Assembly: GCA_003978395.1 (NCBI GenBank)
Contig: QNZV01000147.1
Span: 1-19,417 of the forward strand
DNA from: Sulfurovum sp.
Lineage (GTDB): Bacteria; Campylobacterota; Campylobacteria; Campylobacterales; Sulfurovaceae
Reading direction: 5' to 3'
DNA length: 19,417 nt
Shown piece by piece: positions 1 through 7,667 of this stretch; within the stretch, counting starts at the first letter, position 1; each line of letters starts with the position of its first letter. The translations under genes were made by a program, and so were the position numbers. The notes beneath the pieces were generated by a model. The model was not told the origin of the DNA. It did not search any database and saw only the letters and a program-made list of their open reading frames with translations.

Positions 1-512
1 CCTAAAAAATCTTGATGGTCTAATCCAATAGGAGTAATAACTGAAATCTCTTTTTCTATAACATTCGTTGCATCAAACTCTCCACCCAAACCAGCTTCGA
101 GTATCAAAACATCAACCTCTTTTGTTGCTACAAATGCCAAGAGAGTTGTGTATTCAAAATAACTCAAAGATTCACTCATCTCTTTGCCCAAAATAGCATA
201 GAGTTGATGATGTGCATCATCTAAAGCATTATCGGATATATCATCTCCATCAATCCAAATACGCTCATTAAATTTTATAATATGAGGGGAAGAGAAATGA
301 GCTACACTTCTATCTTTATCATTATTTAAAAGTGTTGCCATAATTCGACCTGTGCTACCCTTGCCATTTGTGCCAACAATATGAATAACCAAAGGTCTTA
401 ATATATAGGGCTTTAAACGTGCATAAGCCTTATGAACTCGTTCGTGGTCAATCTCTTTATAATAGAGAGGTTTATTCTCTATAAAATTTTCAAAACTTGG
501 ACTATTTTCCAT
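1..512 (-). CDS. folC: FolC: folylpolyglutamate / dihydrofolate synthase (partial, N-terminal part)
   Basis: FolC is a cytoplasmic ATP-dependent ligase that adds glutamate to dihydropteroate and/or tetrahydrofolate in folate biosynthesis. About 170 residues are visible and the gene runs off the left edge; the usual length is about 390-430. The Mur-ligase-type ATP-binding loop GTNGKGST lies at residues 47-54. It is followed by the family's typical HFSSPHIIKFNERI segment and later by LEAGLGGEFDATN, where the metal and ATP sites are expected. The ATG at 512 lies 11 bases inside the end of lptE, so translation is probably coupled. The order ung-lptE-folC on this strand recalls the lptE/folC neighbourhood of Campylobacter. 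The family call is certain. Whether it has one or both activities cannot be judged from this fragment. Confidence 0.95.
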   Translation of the reverse strand, partial: MENSPSFENFIENKPLYYKEIDHERVHKAYARLKPYILRPLVIHIVGTNGKGSTGRIMATLLNNDKDRSVAHFSSPHIIKFNERIWIDGDDISDNALDDAHHQLYAILGKEMSESLSYFEYTTLLAFVATKEVDVLILEAGLGGEFDATNVIEKEISVITPIGLDHQDFL

Positions 513-1011
513 GTTGTAATAACCCTTTTGCTGAAATATATGAAATAAATTCATCTAATGCTTTTACAGAACCTTGTTCAATGGCTTTAAACCGTAAATC
601 ATTAGAGATAATAGCTGATGGTCGAATAGGAAACTCATAACGTCCTACGATAGAACGTTCTTCTTTAGTTTTGCCCTTTTCGAATATAAATTTCAAGCTA
701 ATATTTGCTTGATAATAGACGACATAGCCATTACGATTATACTGTAAGGGGACAAAATGAATTGATTTGTAAGAGACTTTTAGACTACTCCCTGCATCCT
801 CTTTTTTAGAAGATTGACTCTTTAAACGGGTATACAATGCTCTATTCAAAGCATCTTTGACCAAAACAGCATTTTCAGGGTCAGAAAGAGATACCTCTAC
901 TTCGGTATAGACCTTTTGAGTTATGATATTTTTACTGTAATGAGATGAGGGTTTATAGCCACAAGCACTCAATAGAAAAAATATACCTATTAAGAACCAT
1001 AGTTTTAACAT
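502..1011 (-). CDS. lptE: LptE-like LPS-assembly lipoprotein
   Basis: Probably LptE, the outer-membrane lipoprotein that plugs the LptD barrel and helps insert lipopolysaccharide. The 169-residue product starts with a short hydrophobic stretch ending in the lipobox LSAC at residues 14-17, so it should be cleaved and lipidated at Cys17. The rest is a small mixed alpha/beta protein with no catalytic motif, as expected for this poorly conserved family. I chose the ATG at 1011 over a TTG at 1023. It overlaps the ung stop as TAATG, has GGAGAG at a good distance upstream, and gives a proper lipoprotein signal. Position between ung and folC matches the LptE-like lipoprotein next to folC in Campylobacter. 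Lipoprotein nature is seen directly; the LptE identity rests on context and general likeness. Confidence 0.75.
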   Translation of the reverse strand: MLKLWFLIGIFFLLSACGYKPSSHYSKNIITQKVYTEVEVSLSDPENAVLVKDALNRALYTRLKSQSSKKEDAGSSLKVSYKSIHFVPLQYNRNGYVVYYQANISLKFIFEKGKTKEERSIVGRYEFPIRPSAIISNDLRFKAIEQGSVKALDEFISYISAKGLLQHGK

Positions 1012-1691
1012 TAAACTCTCCAATCTATCTCTTTTTTCCCAACACTTTTTAAGTAGTTATTGGTTCGAGAAAAAGGCTTTGAAGCCCAAAATCCACGATA
1101 TGCAGATAATGGAGAGGGGTGTGCCGATTTGATAATCATATGTCTGTTTGTATCAATCGAAACACCTTTTTTTTGAGCATACGCACCCCATAAGATAAAG
1201 ACTACATTTTGACACTCTTGATTAATAACTTCAATAATCTTATCAGTAAACTCTTCCCAACCTTTACCTGCATGAGAGTTGGATTTTCCTACTTCTACAG
1301 TCAATACTGAATTTAACAACAGAACACCCTGCTCAGCCCATGGTTGAAGATAGGGTGTGTGAAAATTATCAATATCCAAATCTTCTTGTAACTCTTTATA
1401 AATATTTATTAATGATTTAGGTAAAGGTTTCACTTCAGGCAATGCCGAAAAACAAAGCCCATGAGCATGACCTACTGTTGGGTAAGGGTCTTGCCCTAAA
1501 ATTACTACTTTTACCTTGTTTAAGGGTGTAGAGTTCAAAGCATTGAACCAAAGAGAGGCTTTAGGTAAAATATTTTTACCAAGTTCTTTTTCATTTAAAA
1601 GAAATTTTTTTAGCTCCTGCATATATGCTTTATCAAATTCATTTTCAAGGAGAGCCAACCATGAAGCTTCTAATTCTATTTTATGTTTCAT
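1011..1691 (-). CDS. ung: Uracil-DNA glycosylase (family 1)
   Basis: Ung removes uracil from DNA after cytosine deamination or dUMP misincorporation and starts base-excision repair. The 226-residue protein has the usual family-1 length. The water-activating loop reads GQDPYP (the Asp of this motif is catalytic) followed by HAHGLCFS. The middle motif LLLNSVLTVE and the DNA-intercalating loop HPSPLSAYRG near the C-terminus, with the catalytic His, are all present. GQDPYP in place of the commoner GQDPYH is a small variation. No Shine-Dalgarno sequence precedes the ATG, and a TATAAT box ends only six bases before it, so the mRNA is probably leaderless (see the promoter entry). It is the first gene of the ung-lptE-folC operon. 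Confidence 0.97.
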   Translation of the reverse strand: MKHKIELEASWLALLENEFDKAYMQELKKFLLNEKELGKNILPKASLWFNALNSTPLNKVKVVILGQDPYPTVGHAHGLCFSALPEVKPLPKSLINIYKELQEDLDIDNFHTPYLQPWAEQGVLLLNSVLTVEVGKSNSHAGKGWEEFTDKIIEVINQECQNVVFILWGAYAQKKGVSIDTNRHMIIKSAHPSPLSAYRGFWASKPFSRTNNYLKSVGKKEIDWRV

Positions 1692-1697
1692 AATTGG

Positions 1698-1706
1698 ATT
1701 ATAGCA
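1698..1706 (-). promoter_or_regulatory. Extended -10 promoter of ung, predicted leaderless start
   Basis: Read on the minus strand, the sequence is a run of seven T, then GCTATAATCCAATTATG. This is a perfect TATAAT (1703 to 1698) preceded by TGC, an extended -10, with a T-rich tract upstream as is usual for Campylobacterota sigma-70 promoters that lack a clear -35. Seven bases beyond the hexamer is A1691, the first base of the ung ATG. Transcription would therefore start on or next to the start codon. Confidence 0.6.
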
Positions 1707-1807
1707 AAAAAACTACTTATGCTCAATACCACTGTTATTAATTATAGTTATTTTTAGGTACTTTTCTCTATTATTCCATACCAAAAAATATCAGGAGATA
1801 GATTATT

Positions 1808-2191
1808 ATGTTAAATAGTGAGAAGATAAAAGTTTTCAAAATAGAGTTAGAAAATAGAAGAGATAAAATAAAAGAGAATTTAAAGGTAACGACTCAAGAG
1901 ATAAATGGTCTAAATAGTAATGAAGTAAAAGATGAAGCTGATTACGCTTCAATCTCTATAGATAGAGCTGTTGACAATGCTATTTTACTTCAACAAACAC
2001 AAGAGTTAAAAGAGATTGAATCAGCATTAAATAAAATTAATGAAAATATATATGGTATTTGTGAAATGTGTGAAGAGGAGATAGATATTAAAAGATTGGA
2101 ACTTAAAATATTTGCTAAATATTGTATAGTATGTAGAGAAATCATCGAAAAAGAAGCATCTGTTTCAAACAAAAGGACTCCACTATTTTAG
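1808..2191 (+). CDS. DksA/TraR-family zinc-finger regulator
   Basis: A 127-residue DksA/TraR-family protein, expected to bind in the RNA polymerase secondary channel and modulate transcription, for example during starvation. The first 75 residues are strongly helical and would form the coiled coil. A DxxDxA motif, which sits at the coiled-coil tip in DksA, appears as D42-E-A-D45-Y-A47. The C-terminal zinc finger has four cysteines: C85, C88, C106 and C109. The ATG follows AGGAGA at 1794-1799. The gene diverges from ung and heads the plus-strand block; a possible -10 (TATTAT) is near 1769, but I do not call it. It is somewhat shorter than E. coli DksA (151 residues), so the neutral family name is safer than dksA itself. 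Confidence 0.9.
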   Translation: MLNSEKIKVFKIELENRRDKIKENLKVTTQEINGLNSNEVKDEADYASISIDRAVDNAILLQQTQELKEIESALNKINENIYGICEMCEEEIDIKRLELKIFAKYCIVCREIIEKEASVSNKRTPLF

Positions 2192-3264
2192 TACATATCT
2201 GCTGTGCTGTAGACAGCCACTATTTTTTAAAAAAGCTACAACTAGACTACCCTAAAGAGACGCTAGTAGGATTTTTTTATGACCCGAATATACACCCTTA
2301 TAGTGAGTATCAACTTCGGTTACTTGATGTAAAACGCTCATGTAAAATATTGGGAATTGAGCTGATTGAAGGAGAGTATGATACCCATAATTGGTTAGAA
2401 GCTGTTCGTGGGTTTGAGAAAGAGCCTGAAAAAGGGGCAAGATGTGCTATCTGTTTTGATAGACGTTTTGAAATAACAGCTCAAAAAGCTTCTGAATTGG
2501 GCAAAAAAATATTTACATCTACACTTTTAACTTCTCCTAAGAAATCACTAAAACAACTGAAGCATGCAGGAGATGCGTTGGGGGCAAAGTTTGGGATAAC
2601 ATTTGTTGCTCCTGATTATCGTAAAGCTTCTGGGACTCAAGAACAAAATATATTGGCAAAAAAAGATGCCTTGTATCGACAAGATTATTGTGGATGTTTG
2701 TTTGGGTTAACCATGCAACGAGAGCAACAACAAAAACTGGCTGATGAACTTTTTTCTCCTATATCACAACAGATACAACCCGAATCTATTGAAGCACGGA
2801 TTGAACTCTATAAACAACGTTGGGAGTATGAAGATAATAATATTGAGTATAAGATTATTAAAGAGCGTTTTTTAAATTGGCGACAAATTCATGGTCTATT
2901 GAAAGTAAAAAAAGAGGTTATTCCTGCACATTTTTTACCCTATTCTACTCTAAAAAATGAATATACGAGAGGAAAAGTAGATGTTCAAGTAGGAGAGCTA
3001 TATCATATGAATCGTGATGAGGTAAAATTTATCACACTTGATACATACAATAAACTCAGTCATAATCATTATAAAAATATATATCAGCTTATTTACAACC
3101 CTCCTTCCTTAAAAAAAGAAATTAATATACGAAATAAATTAATTTCAAACATTTACAACCTATCTCTTATAATTATTGTTGAAATTGTTCCTACTCAAAA
3201 AGTTGAAATCCTTTATAAAAGCCACATATATGAGGATGTGAGAGAAGTTCTTTTGAAAATTTAG
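2185..3264 (+). CDS. queH: QueH: epoxyqueuosine reductase (ATT start proposed)
   Basis: QueH reduces epoxyqueuosine to queuosine in tRNA anticodons, replacing QueG, and uses a cysteine-bound iron-sulfur cluster. The cysteines expected for this family are present: adjacent C6-C7 in VHICCAVDSH, C87-x2-C90 in GARCAICFDRRF, and C169-x-C171 in DYCGCLF. The first ATG in frame is at 2350 and would remove C6-C7. Between the upstream stop (TAG at 2134) and that region there is no in-frame ATG, GTG or TTG. The ATT at 2185 would give MLVHICC, the expected N-terminus, and has AAAGGA at 2172-2177 seven bases upstream. The gene then overlaps the DksA-like gene by seven bases. A sequencing error or substitution of ATG to ATT is the alternative. 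The 359-residue product carries an extra C-terminal region of about 160 residues beyond the QueH core. Confidence 0.88.
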   Translation: MLVHICCAVDSHYFLKKLQLDYPKETLVGFFYDPNIHPYSEYQLRLLDVKRSCKILGIELIEGEYDTHNWLEAVRGFEKEPEKGARCAICFDRRFEITAQKASELGKKIFTSTLLTSPKKSLKQLKHAGDALGAKFGITFVAPDYRKASGTQEQNILAKKDALYRQDYCGCLFGLTMQREQQQKLADELFSPISQQIQPESIEARIELYKQRWEYEDNNIEYKIIKERFLNWRQIHGLLKVKKEVIPAHFLPYSTLKNEYTRGKVDVQVGELYHMNRDEVKFITLDTYNKLSHNHYKNIYQLIYNPPSLKKEINIRNKLISNIYNLSLIIIVEIVPTQKVEILYKSHIYEDVREVLLKI

Positions 3265-3311
3265 CTAATTTTAGATAAAATATTCAAAATTTTCTTTTAA
3301 AGGCTTAATTA

Positions 3312-3770
3312 ATGCTATATAACGTAGTTGAAATTCAAAAAATATTACCACACAGGTATCCATTTCTACTGCTTGACCGTGTTACCAAACTTGAAGAAGG
3401 AGTTAGTATAGAAGCCTACAAAAATGTTTCTATCTCTGAACCTGTTTTTCAAGGACACTTTCCAGACCACCCTATATACCCAGGGGTTATGATTATTGAA
3501 GGTATGGCACAAGCAGGAGGGGTATTGGCATTTAAAAGTTCAAGTAAAGAAGAGCAAGAAGCAGCGGCAAACAAAGTTGTTTACTTTATGAGCATTGATA
3601 AAGCAAAATTTAGATCTCCTGTAACACCAGGAGACCAACTCATTTATAAATTAACAGTTATAAAACAGCGTGGGACTATTTGGCAACTTGATGCAAAAGC
3701 TTATGTAGATGATAAATTGGTTGCTCAAGCTGAATTAAAAGCAATGATTGTAGATAAAGATAAACAATAA
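3312..3770 (+). CDS. fabZ: FabZ: 3-hydroxyacyl-ACP dehydratase
   Basis: FabZ dehydrates 3-hydroxyacyl-ACP to trans-2-enoyl-ACP in type II fatty-acid synthesis in the cytoplasm. The 152-residue hot-dog-fold protein has the catalytic His49 in GHFPDHPIYPG and the catalytic Glu63 in MIIEGMAQAGG, and opens with the typical ILPHRYPFLLLDR segment. The ATG follows AAAGG at 3299-3303. The 47-base gap after queH holds a TAAAAT at 3276-3281 that could act as a -10 for a promoter within the operon, but this is weak. Pairing with lpxA is the usual arrangement and links fatty-acid supply to lipid A synthesis. Confidence 0.97.
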   Translation: MLYNVVEIQKILPHRYPFLLLDRVTKLEEGVSIEAYKNVSISEPVFQGHFPDHPIYPGVMIIEGMAQAGGVLAFKSSSKEEQEAAANKVVYFMSIDKAKFRSPVTPGDQLIYKLTVIKQRGTIWQLDAKAYVDDKLVAQAELKAMIVDKDKQ

Positions 3771-3791
3771 AAGAGATCAAAAAGGTTTTCC

Positions 3792-4583
3792 GTGTCAAAT
3801 ATACATCCAACAGCAATTATAGAAGAGGGAGCAGTAATAGGTAAAAATGTGACTATCGGTCCATTTGTTACAATCTCTTCTCAAAGTATTATTGGCAATG
3901 ATACAATTATTGATGCCCATGCAAATATAGCAGGCAAAACAACAATAGGAGAAGGTAACCATATTTTTTCTCATGCTGTTGTCGGTTCTATTCCTCAAGA
4001 CTTAAAATTTTCAGGTGAAGATGTTCAACTGATTATTGGAAATAATAATAAAATTCGTGAATTTACACTCATTAACCCTGGAACAAAAGGTGGTGGAAGC
4101 ATCACAAAAGTTGGCAATAATAATCTGTTGATGGGGTATGTTCATTTAGGTCATGATGTTATTATGGGAGATAACTGTATCTTAGCAAATGGTGCAACCT
4201 TGGCAGGTCATGTTGAGCTAGGAGATAATGTTGTTATTGGAGGATTTACCCCTGTACATCAATTTGTTCATATTGGAGACTTTGCAATGATTGCTGGAGC
4301 ATCAGCTCTAAGCCAAGATATTCCACCCTACTGTTTAGCAGAAGGGAACCGTGCCACACTTAGAGGTCTTAACCTAACTGGTCTAAGGAGACATCTAAAT
4401 AGGGATGATATTAATGAGTTAAAAGTAGCCTATAGAGAACTGTTTGAAAATGGTCAAGCACTACAAGAGACAGCTGAAACACTACTAAAAAATAGTGAAT
4501 CAGAAATTATAAAAAATTTACTAACGTTTATCACAAAATCAAAGCGTGGTATTCCATATATAAGGAAAAATATTAATGGCTAG
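3792..4583 (+). CDS. lpxA: LpxA: UDP-N-acetylglucosamine acyltransferase
   Basis: LpxA transfers a 3-hydroxyacyl chain from ACP to UDP-GlcNAc, the first step of lipid A biosynthesis. The 263-residue protein shows the left-handed beta-helix hexapeptide repeats from residue 4 onward (IHPTAIIEEGAVIGKNVTIG and similar). The catalytic-His region reads MGYVHLGHDVIMGDNC, and the C-terminal helical part starts near RRHLNRDDINELK. The start is GTG at 3792, with AAAAAGG at 3779-3785 six bases upstream. The end overlaps the start of clpX by eight bases. The gene order fabZ-lpxA-clpX is conserved in Campylobacter and Helicobacter. Confidence 0.97.
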   Translation: MSNIHPTAIIEEGAVIGKNVTIGPFVTISSQSIIGNDTIIDAHANIAGKTTIGEGNHIFSHAVVGSIPQDLKFSGEDVQLIIGNNNKIREFTLINPGTKGGGSITKVGNNNLLMGYVHLGHDVIMGDNCILANGATLAGHVELGDNVVIGGFTPVHQFVHIGDFAMIAGASALSQDIPPYCLAEGNRATLRGLNLTGLRRHLNRDDINELKVAYRELFENGQALQETAETLLKNSESEIIKNLLTFITKSKRGIPYIRKNING

Positions 4584-5796
4584 AAAAACATGTAGCTTTT
4601 GTAACACAACAGAGAAAGATACCAACCCGTTTATAGCAGGAAATAGTGTATACATCTGTTCAAATTGTGTAACATCTGCTTATAAAATTCTCTTTGGAGA
4701 AGAAGAGACTATAGCAAACACCACAGAGAGCCAACCTCAGACACTGCTCATTCCAAAAGAGATACATAAGATGTTAAATGATTATGTCATAGGTCAAGAG
4801 CAAGCAAAAAAAACACTCTCTGTAGCTGTATATAATCACTATAAAAGAATTTTTAAATATATTCATGATAACGATACATCTATTGAAAAATCAAATATTC
4901 TACTAATTGGTCCTACAGGTTCGGGTAAAACACTTTTAGCACAAACCATTGCACGATTTTTGGATGTACCCATTGCTATTTCTGATGCAACCAACTTAAC
5001 CGAAGCAGGTTATGTAGGAGAAGATGTCGAAAACATTTTAACCAAACTACTTCAATCTGCTGATGGAGATGTTGCAAAAGCAGAACGTGGAATTATCTTT
5101 ATTGATGAGATGGATAAAATAGCTCGAATGGGAGAAAACCGTTCAATTACAAGAGATGTTTCAGGGGAAGGTGTTCAACAAGCACTGCTTAAAATTATTG
5201 AGGGTTCAGTCGTCAATATTCCACCAAAAGGTGGGCGAAAACATCCTAATCAAGATTTTTTACAAATTGATACATCAAACATACTTTTTATTTGTGGTGG
5301 AGCATTTGATGGAGTTGAAGAGATTATCCAACGACGATTGGGTGCAAATCAACTTGGATTTGGACAAACAAAACGAAGCTCTAAAGAGAATTCTAAGGTT
5401 ATGCACTTAATTGAATCTGATGACCTGGTTCAATTTGGTATTATTCCTGAACTTATTGGACGACTTCATGTTACTGCAACACTAGAAGAGATTACACTTG
5501 AAGATATGATAAGAATTTTAACTGAACCTAAAAATTCAATTATGAAACAGTACCAAAAACTTTTCGAGATAGATAACGCTGTTTTAACTTTTGAGCAGAG
5601 TGCCTTAGAAGCAATTGCAACAAAAGCAATTAAAAGAAAAACAGGTGCAAGAGGTCTACGATCAATTATGGAAGAGGCTCTACTAGATATAATGTATGAA
5701 CTTCCTGAACTTGAAGGTTATGAAATTATTATTACAGATGATGTAATAGAGAACGGTATAAAACCACTTTATATAAAAAATTCAAAAACAGCATAA
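4576..5796 (+). CDS. clpX: ClpX: ATP-dependent unfoldase of the ClpXP protease
   Basis: ClpX is the hexameric AAA+ unfoldase that feeds tagged proteins into ClpP. The 406-residue protein begins with the zinc-binding domain (C6, C9, C28, C31). It then has the Walker A motif GPTGSGKT at 112-119, the Walker B motif IIFIDEMDK around 173-181, and the pore-loop region GYVGEDVE between them. The IGF-type loop that docks on ClpP appears as LGFG in NQLGFGQTK, so Phe replaces the more usual second-position residue of IGF. Sensor 2 is in KTGARGLRSIMEE. The reading frame starts inside lpxA, so translation is probably coupled. Downstream is mreB, as in Campylobacter jejuni. Confidence 0.98.
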   Translation: MARKTCSFCNTTEKDTNPFIAGNSVYICSNCVTSAYKILFGEEETIANTTESQPQTLLIPKEIHKMLNDYVIGQEQAKKTLSVAVYNHYKRIFKYIHDNDTSIEKSNILLIGPTGSGKTLLAQTIARFLDVPIAISDATNLTEAGYVGEDVENILTKLLQSADGDVAKAERGIIFIDEMDKIARMGENRSITRDVSGEGVQQALLKIIEGSVVNIPPKGGRKHPNQDFLQIDTSNILFICGGAFDGVEEIIQRRLGANQLGFGQTKRSSKENSKVMHLIESDDLVQFGIIPELIGRLHVTATLEEITLEDMIRILTEPKNSIMKQYQKLFEIDNAVLTFEQSALEAIATKAIKRKTGARGLRSIMEEALLDIMYELPELEGYEIIITDDVIENGIKPLYIKNSKTA

Positions 5797-5805
5797 GGTA
5801 AAAAA

Positions 5806-6840
5806 ATGTTTAAAAGACTTTTAGGAATGTTTTCAAATGATTTAGCAATAGATTTAGGAACGGCAAATACACTGGTTCTGGTAAAAGGAAGAGGAATTTG
5901 TATTAATGAGCCATCAGTAGTTGCAATTCAATACGACAAACATGGACGTGAGCATATCTTGGCAGTTGGTCAAGAGGCAAAAGATATGGTAGGAAAAACA
6001 CCTGGTAATATTAAAGCTATTCGACCAATGAGAGATGGGGTAATTGCTGATTTTAACACAACAGAGATGATGATTCGTTATTTTATTGAAAAAGTACACA
6101 ATAGAAAAGGTCTTTTTTCTCCTAGAATTATTATTTGTGTTCCATTTGGATTAACTCAAGTTGAACGAAAAGCAGTTAAAGAGTCTGCTATGTCAGCAGG
6201 AGCAAGAGAAGTTTACCTTATTGAAGAGCCTATGGCCGCAGCTATTGGTGCAGGTATTCCCGTAAAAGAGCCAAATGGAAACCTTGTTGTCGACATTGGT
6301 GGAGGTACTACTGAAATTGGTGTCATCTCTTTGGGTGGATTGGTTCTCTCAAAATCCATTCGAACAGCTGGAGATAAAATTGATAAATTTATTATAGATT
6401 ATATGAAGAAAAATTTCAATCTTCTTATTGGCGATAGAGTTTCAGAAGAGATGAAAATAAGTATTGGTACAGCTATTCAACTGGATGAAGAACTCACTAT
6501 AAATGTAAAAGGTAGAGACCAAGTAACAGGTCTTTTAACCTCTGTTGAAATTACTTCAGAACATATCAGAGAAGCAATCAAAGAACCACTAAAAGAGATT
6601 GGCGAAGCACTCAAACTTGTGCTAGAACAGACTCCTCCTGATTTAGCAGGAGATATTGTTGAAAATGGTATTGTACTTACAGGAGGAGGTGCCTTAATTC
6701 GTGGATTGGACAAATATCTATCTAATATTATTAAACTACCTGTTTATGTGGCAGAAGACCCTCTATTAGCTGTAGCAAAAGGTACAGGAAAAGCACTTGA
6801 AGAGATCGACTTACTACAACAAACCGTTTATGAAGAATAG
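5806..6840 (+). CDS. mreB: MreB: actin-like cell-shape protein
   Basis: MreB forms membrane-bound filaments that direct lateral peptidoglycan synthesis in rod-shaped cells. The 344-residue protein has the actin-fold phosphate-1 motif near the N-terminus (NDLAIDLGTANTLV). It also has the phosphate-2 motif VVDIGGGTTEIGVI and the adenosine motif VLTGGGALIRGLDK. The N-terminal MFKRLLGMFSND looks like the amphipathic membrane-targeting helix known for MreB. AAGGT precedes the ATG, nine bases after the clpX stop. It overlaps mreC by 11 bases. The organism is therefore expected to be rod-shaped or helical. Confidence 0.98.
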   Translation: MFKRLLGMFSNDLAIDLGTANTLVLVKGRGICINEPSVVAIQYDKHGREHILAVGQEAKDMVGKTPGNIKAIRPMRDGVIADFNTTEMMIRYFIEKVHNRKGLFSPRIIICVPFGLTQVERKAVKESAMSAGAREVYLIEEPMAAAIGAGIPVKEPNGNLVVDIGGGTTEIGVISLGGLVLSKSIRTAGDKIDKFIIDYMKKNFNLLIGDRVSEEMKISIGTAIQLDEELTINVKGRDQVTGLLTSVEITSEHIREAIKEPLKEIGEALKLVLEQTPPDLAGDIVENGIVLTGGGALIRGLDKYLSNIIKLPVYVAEDPLLAVAKGTGKALEEIDLLQQTVYEE

Positions 6841-7657
6841 TAAAAAAATTTTTTTATCTCTTTTTATTATTATAATAATTTTCCTCTTACGAAAAGAGGA
6901 ATCTTTTCAAGATAAGTTTGCCACATTTACCTTGCCTATTAAAGAGAGTTATTTAAACATAAGCAATAGTATCAAAGATGCTAAAGAACAATACTTATAT
7001 CAAGCTGATTCTATAAAACAGTTCAAAAATGAAAATCTTCTACTCCGAAAGTATCTTTATCAACAGAAAATGAGAATTGTTAAACTGGAAGCTCTACATA
7101 CCTATAATGAAGAACGTTTTAATCTTCATAAAAATATTTTACGGGTTCAGACTATCTCTTATAAAAAGCTCAATGACTTTTCACAAATTTATCTTACCAA
7201 AGGTTCTGAACTCCAAAAAGATAAAATTTTTGGACTTATTCAGAAAAATGTTGCAGCAGGTATTGCTATAAAAACGGATGAACCACTAAAAGGGATTCTG
7301 CTTTCCAATGAGGAGTGTCAATTTTCAACATTTATCGGAGAGCAAAAGAGACCAGGAATTGCAAAAGGGATTGATGCTCAAAGTATGGAGGTTAATTTTA
7401 TTCCCAAATGGTCTAAGATTAATATTGGAGATAAAGTTGTTACTTCAGGGCTAGACAATATTTTTCTACCAAATATTCCTGTAGGGGTTGTAACCAAGGT
7501 AATCACAAGAAGTACTTACAAAACAGCTATTATTAAAATTTATGCTGATGTACTCCATCCAAACTTTTTTTACTTAGTTAAAAAAGTTACACACAAAGTA
7601 GAAGACCTTAACATATCAGCAACTACACCTGACAACAATAACACAAAATTGAAATAG
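6830..7657 (+). CDS. mreC: MreC: cell-shape protein
   Basis: MreC is a bitopic inner-membrane protein that activates the elongasome (PBP2/RodA) from the periplasm. The 275-residue product has one N-terminal membrane helix (about residues 5-22, KIFLSLFIIIIIFLL), a helical coiled-coil segment (about 35-90), and then the beta-rich C-terminal domain containing GDKVVTSGLDNIFLPNIPVG, which is typical of MreC. I chose the ATG at 6830, inside the end of mreB. A TTG at 6797 would add 11 polar residues before the membrane helix. No strong Shine-Dalgarno sequence precedes it, so translational coupling to mreB is likely. No mreD follows; the next gene is a MotA/TolQ-like gene. Confidence 0.93.
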   Translation: MKNSKKIFLSLFIIIIIFLLRKEESFQDKFATFTLPIKESYLNISNSIKDAKEQYLYQADSIKQFKNENLLLRKYLYQQKMRIVKLEALHTYNEERFNLHKNILRVQTISYKKLNDFSQIYLTKGSELQKDKIFGLIQKNVAAGIAIKTDEPLKGILLSNEECQFSTFIGEQKRPGIAKGIDAQSMEVNFIPKWSKINIGDKVVTSGLDNIFLPNIPVGVVTKVITRSTYKTAIIKIYADVLHPNFFYLVKKVTHKVEDLNISATTPDNNNTKLK

Positions 7658-7667
7658 AGGAGAAAAC

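Noticed and set aside
1012..1023. lptE starting at TTG 1023
   Set aside because: The ATG at 1011 has a better placed GGAGAG, a TAATG junction with ung, and gives a cleaner lipoprotein signal.
2350..3264. queH starting at the ATG at 2350
   Set aside because: This start would remove 55 residues, including the adjacent cysteines C6-C7 needed for the metal cluster, although the upstream frame is open and clearly QueH-like.
6797..6829. mreC starting at TTG 6797
   Set aside because: It would add a polar stretch before the membrane helix and deepen the overlap with mreB; the ATG at 6830 gives the usual MreC N-terminus.
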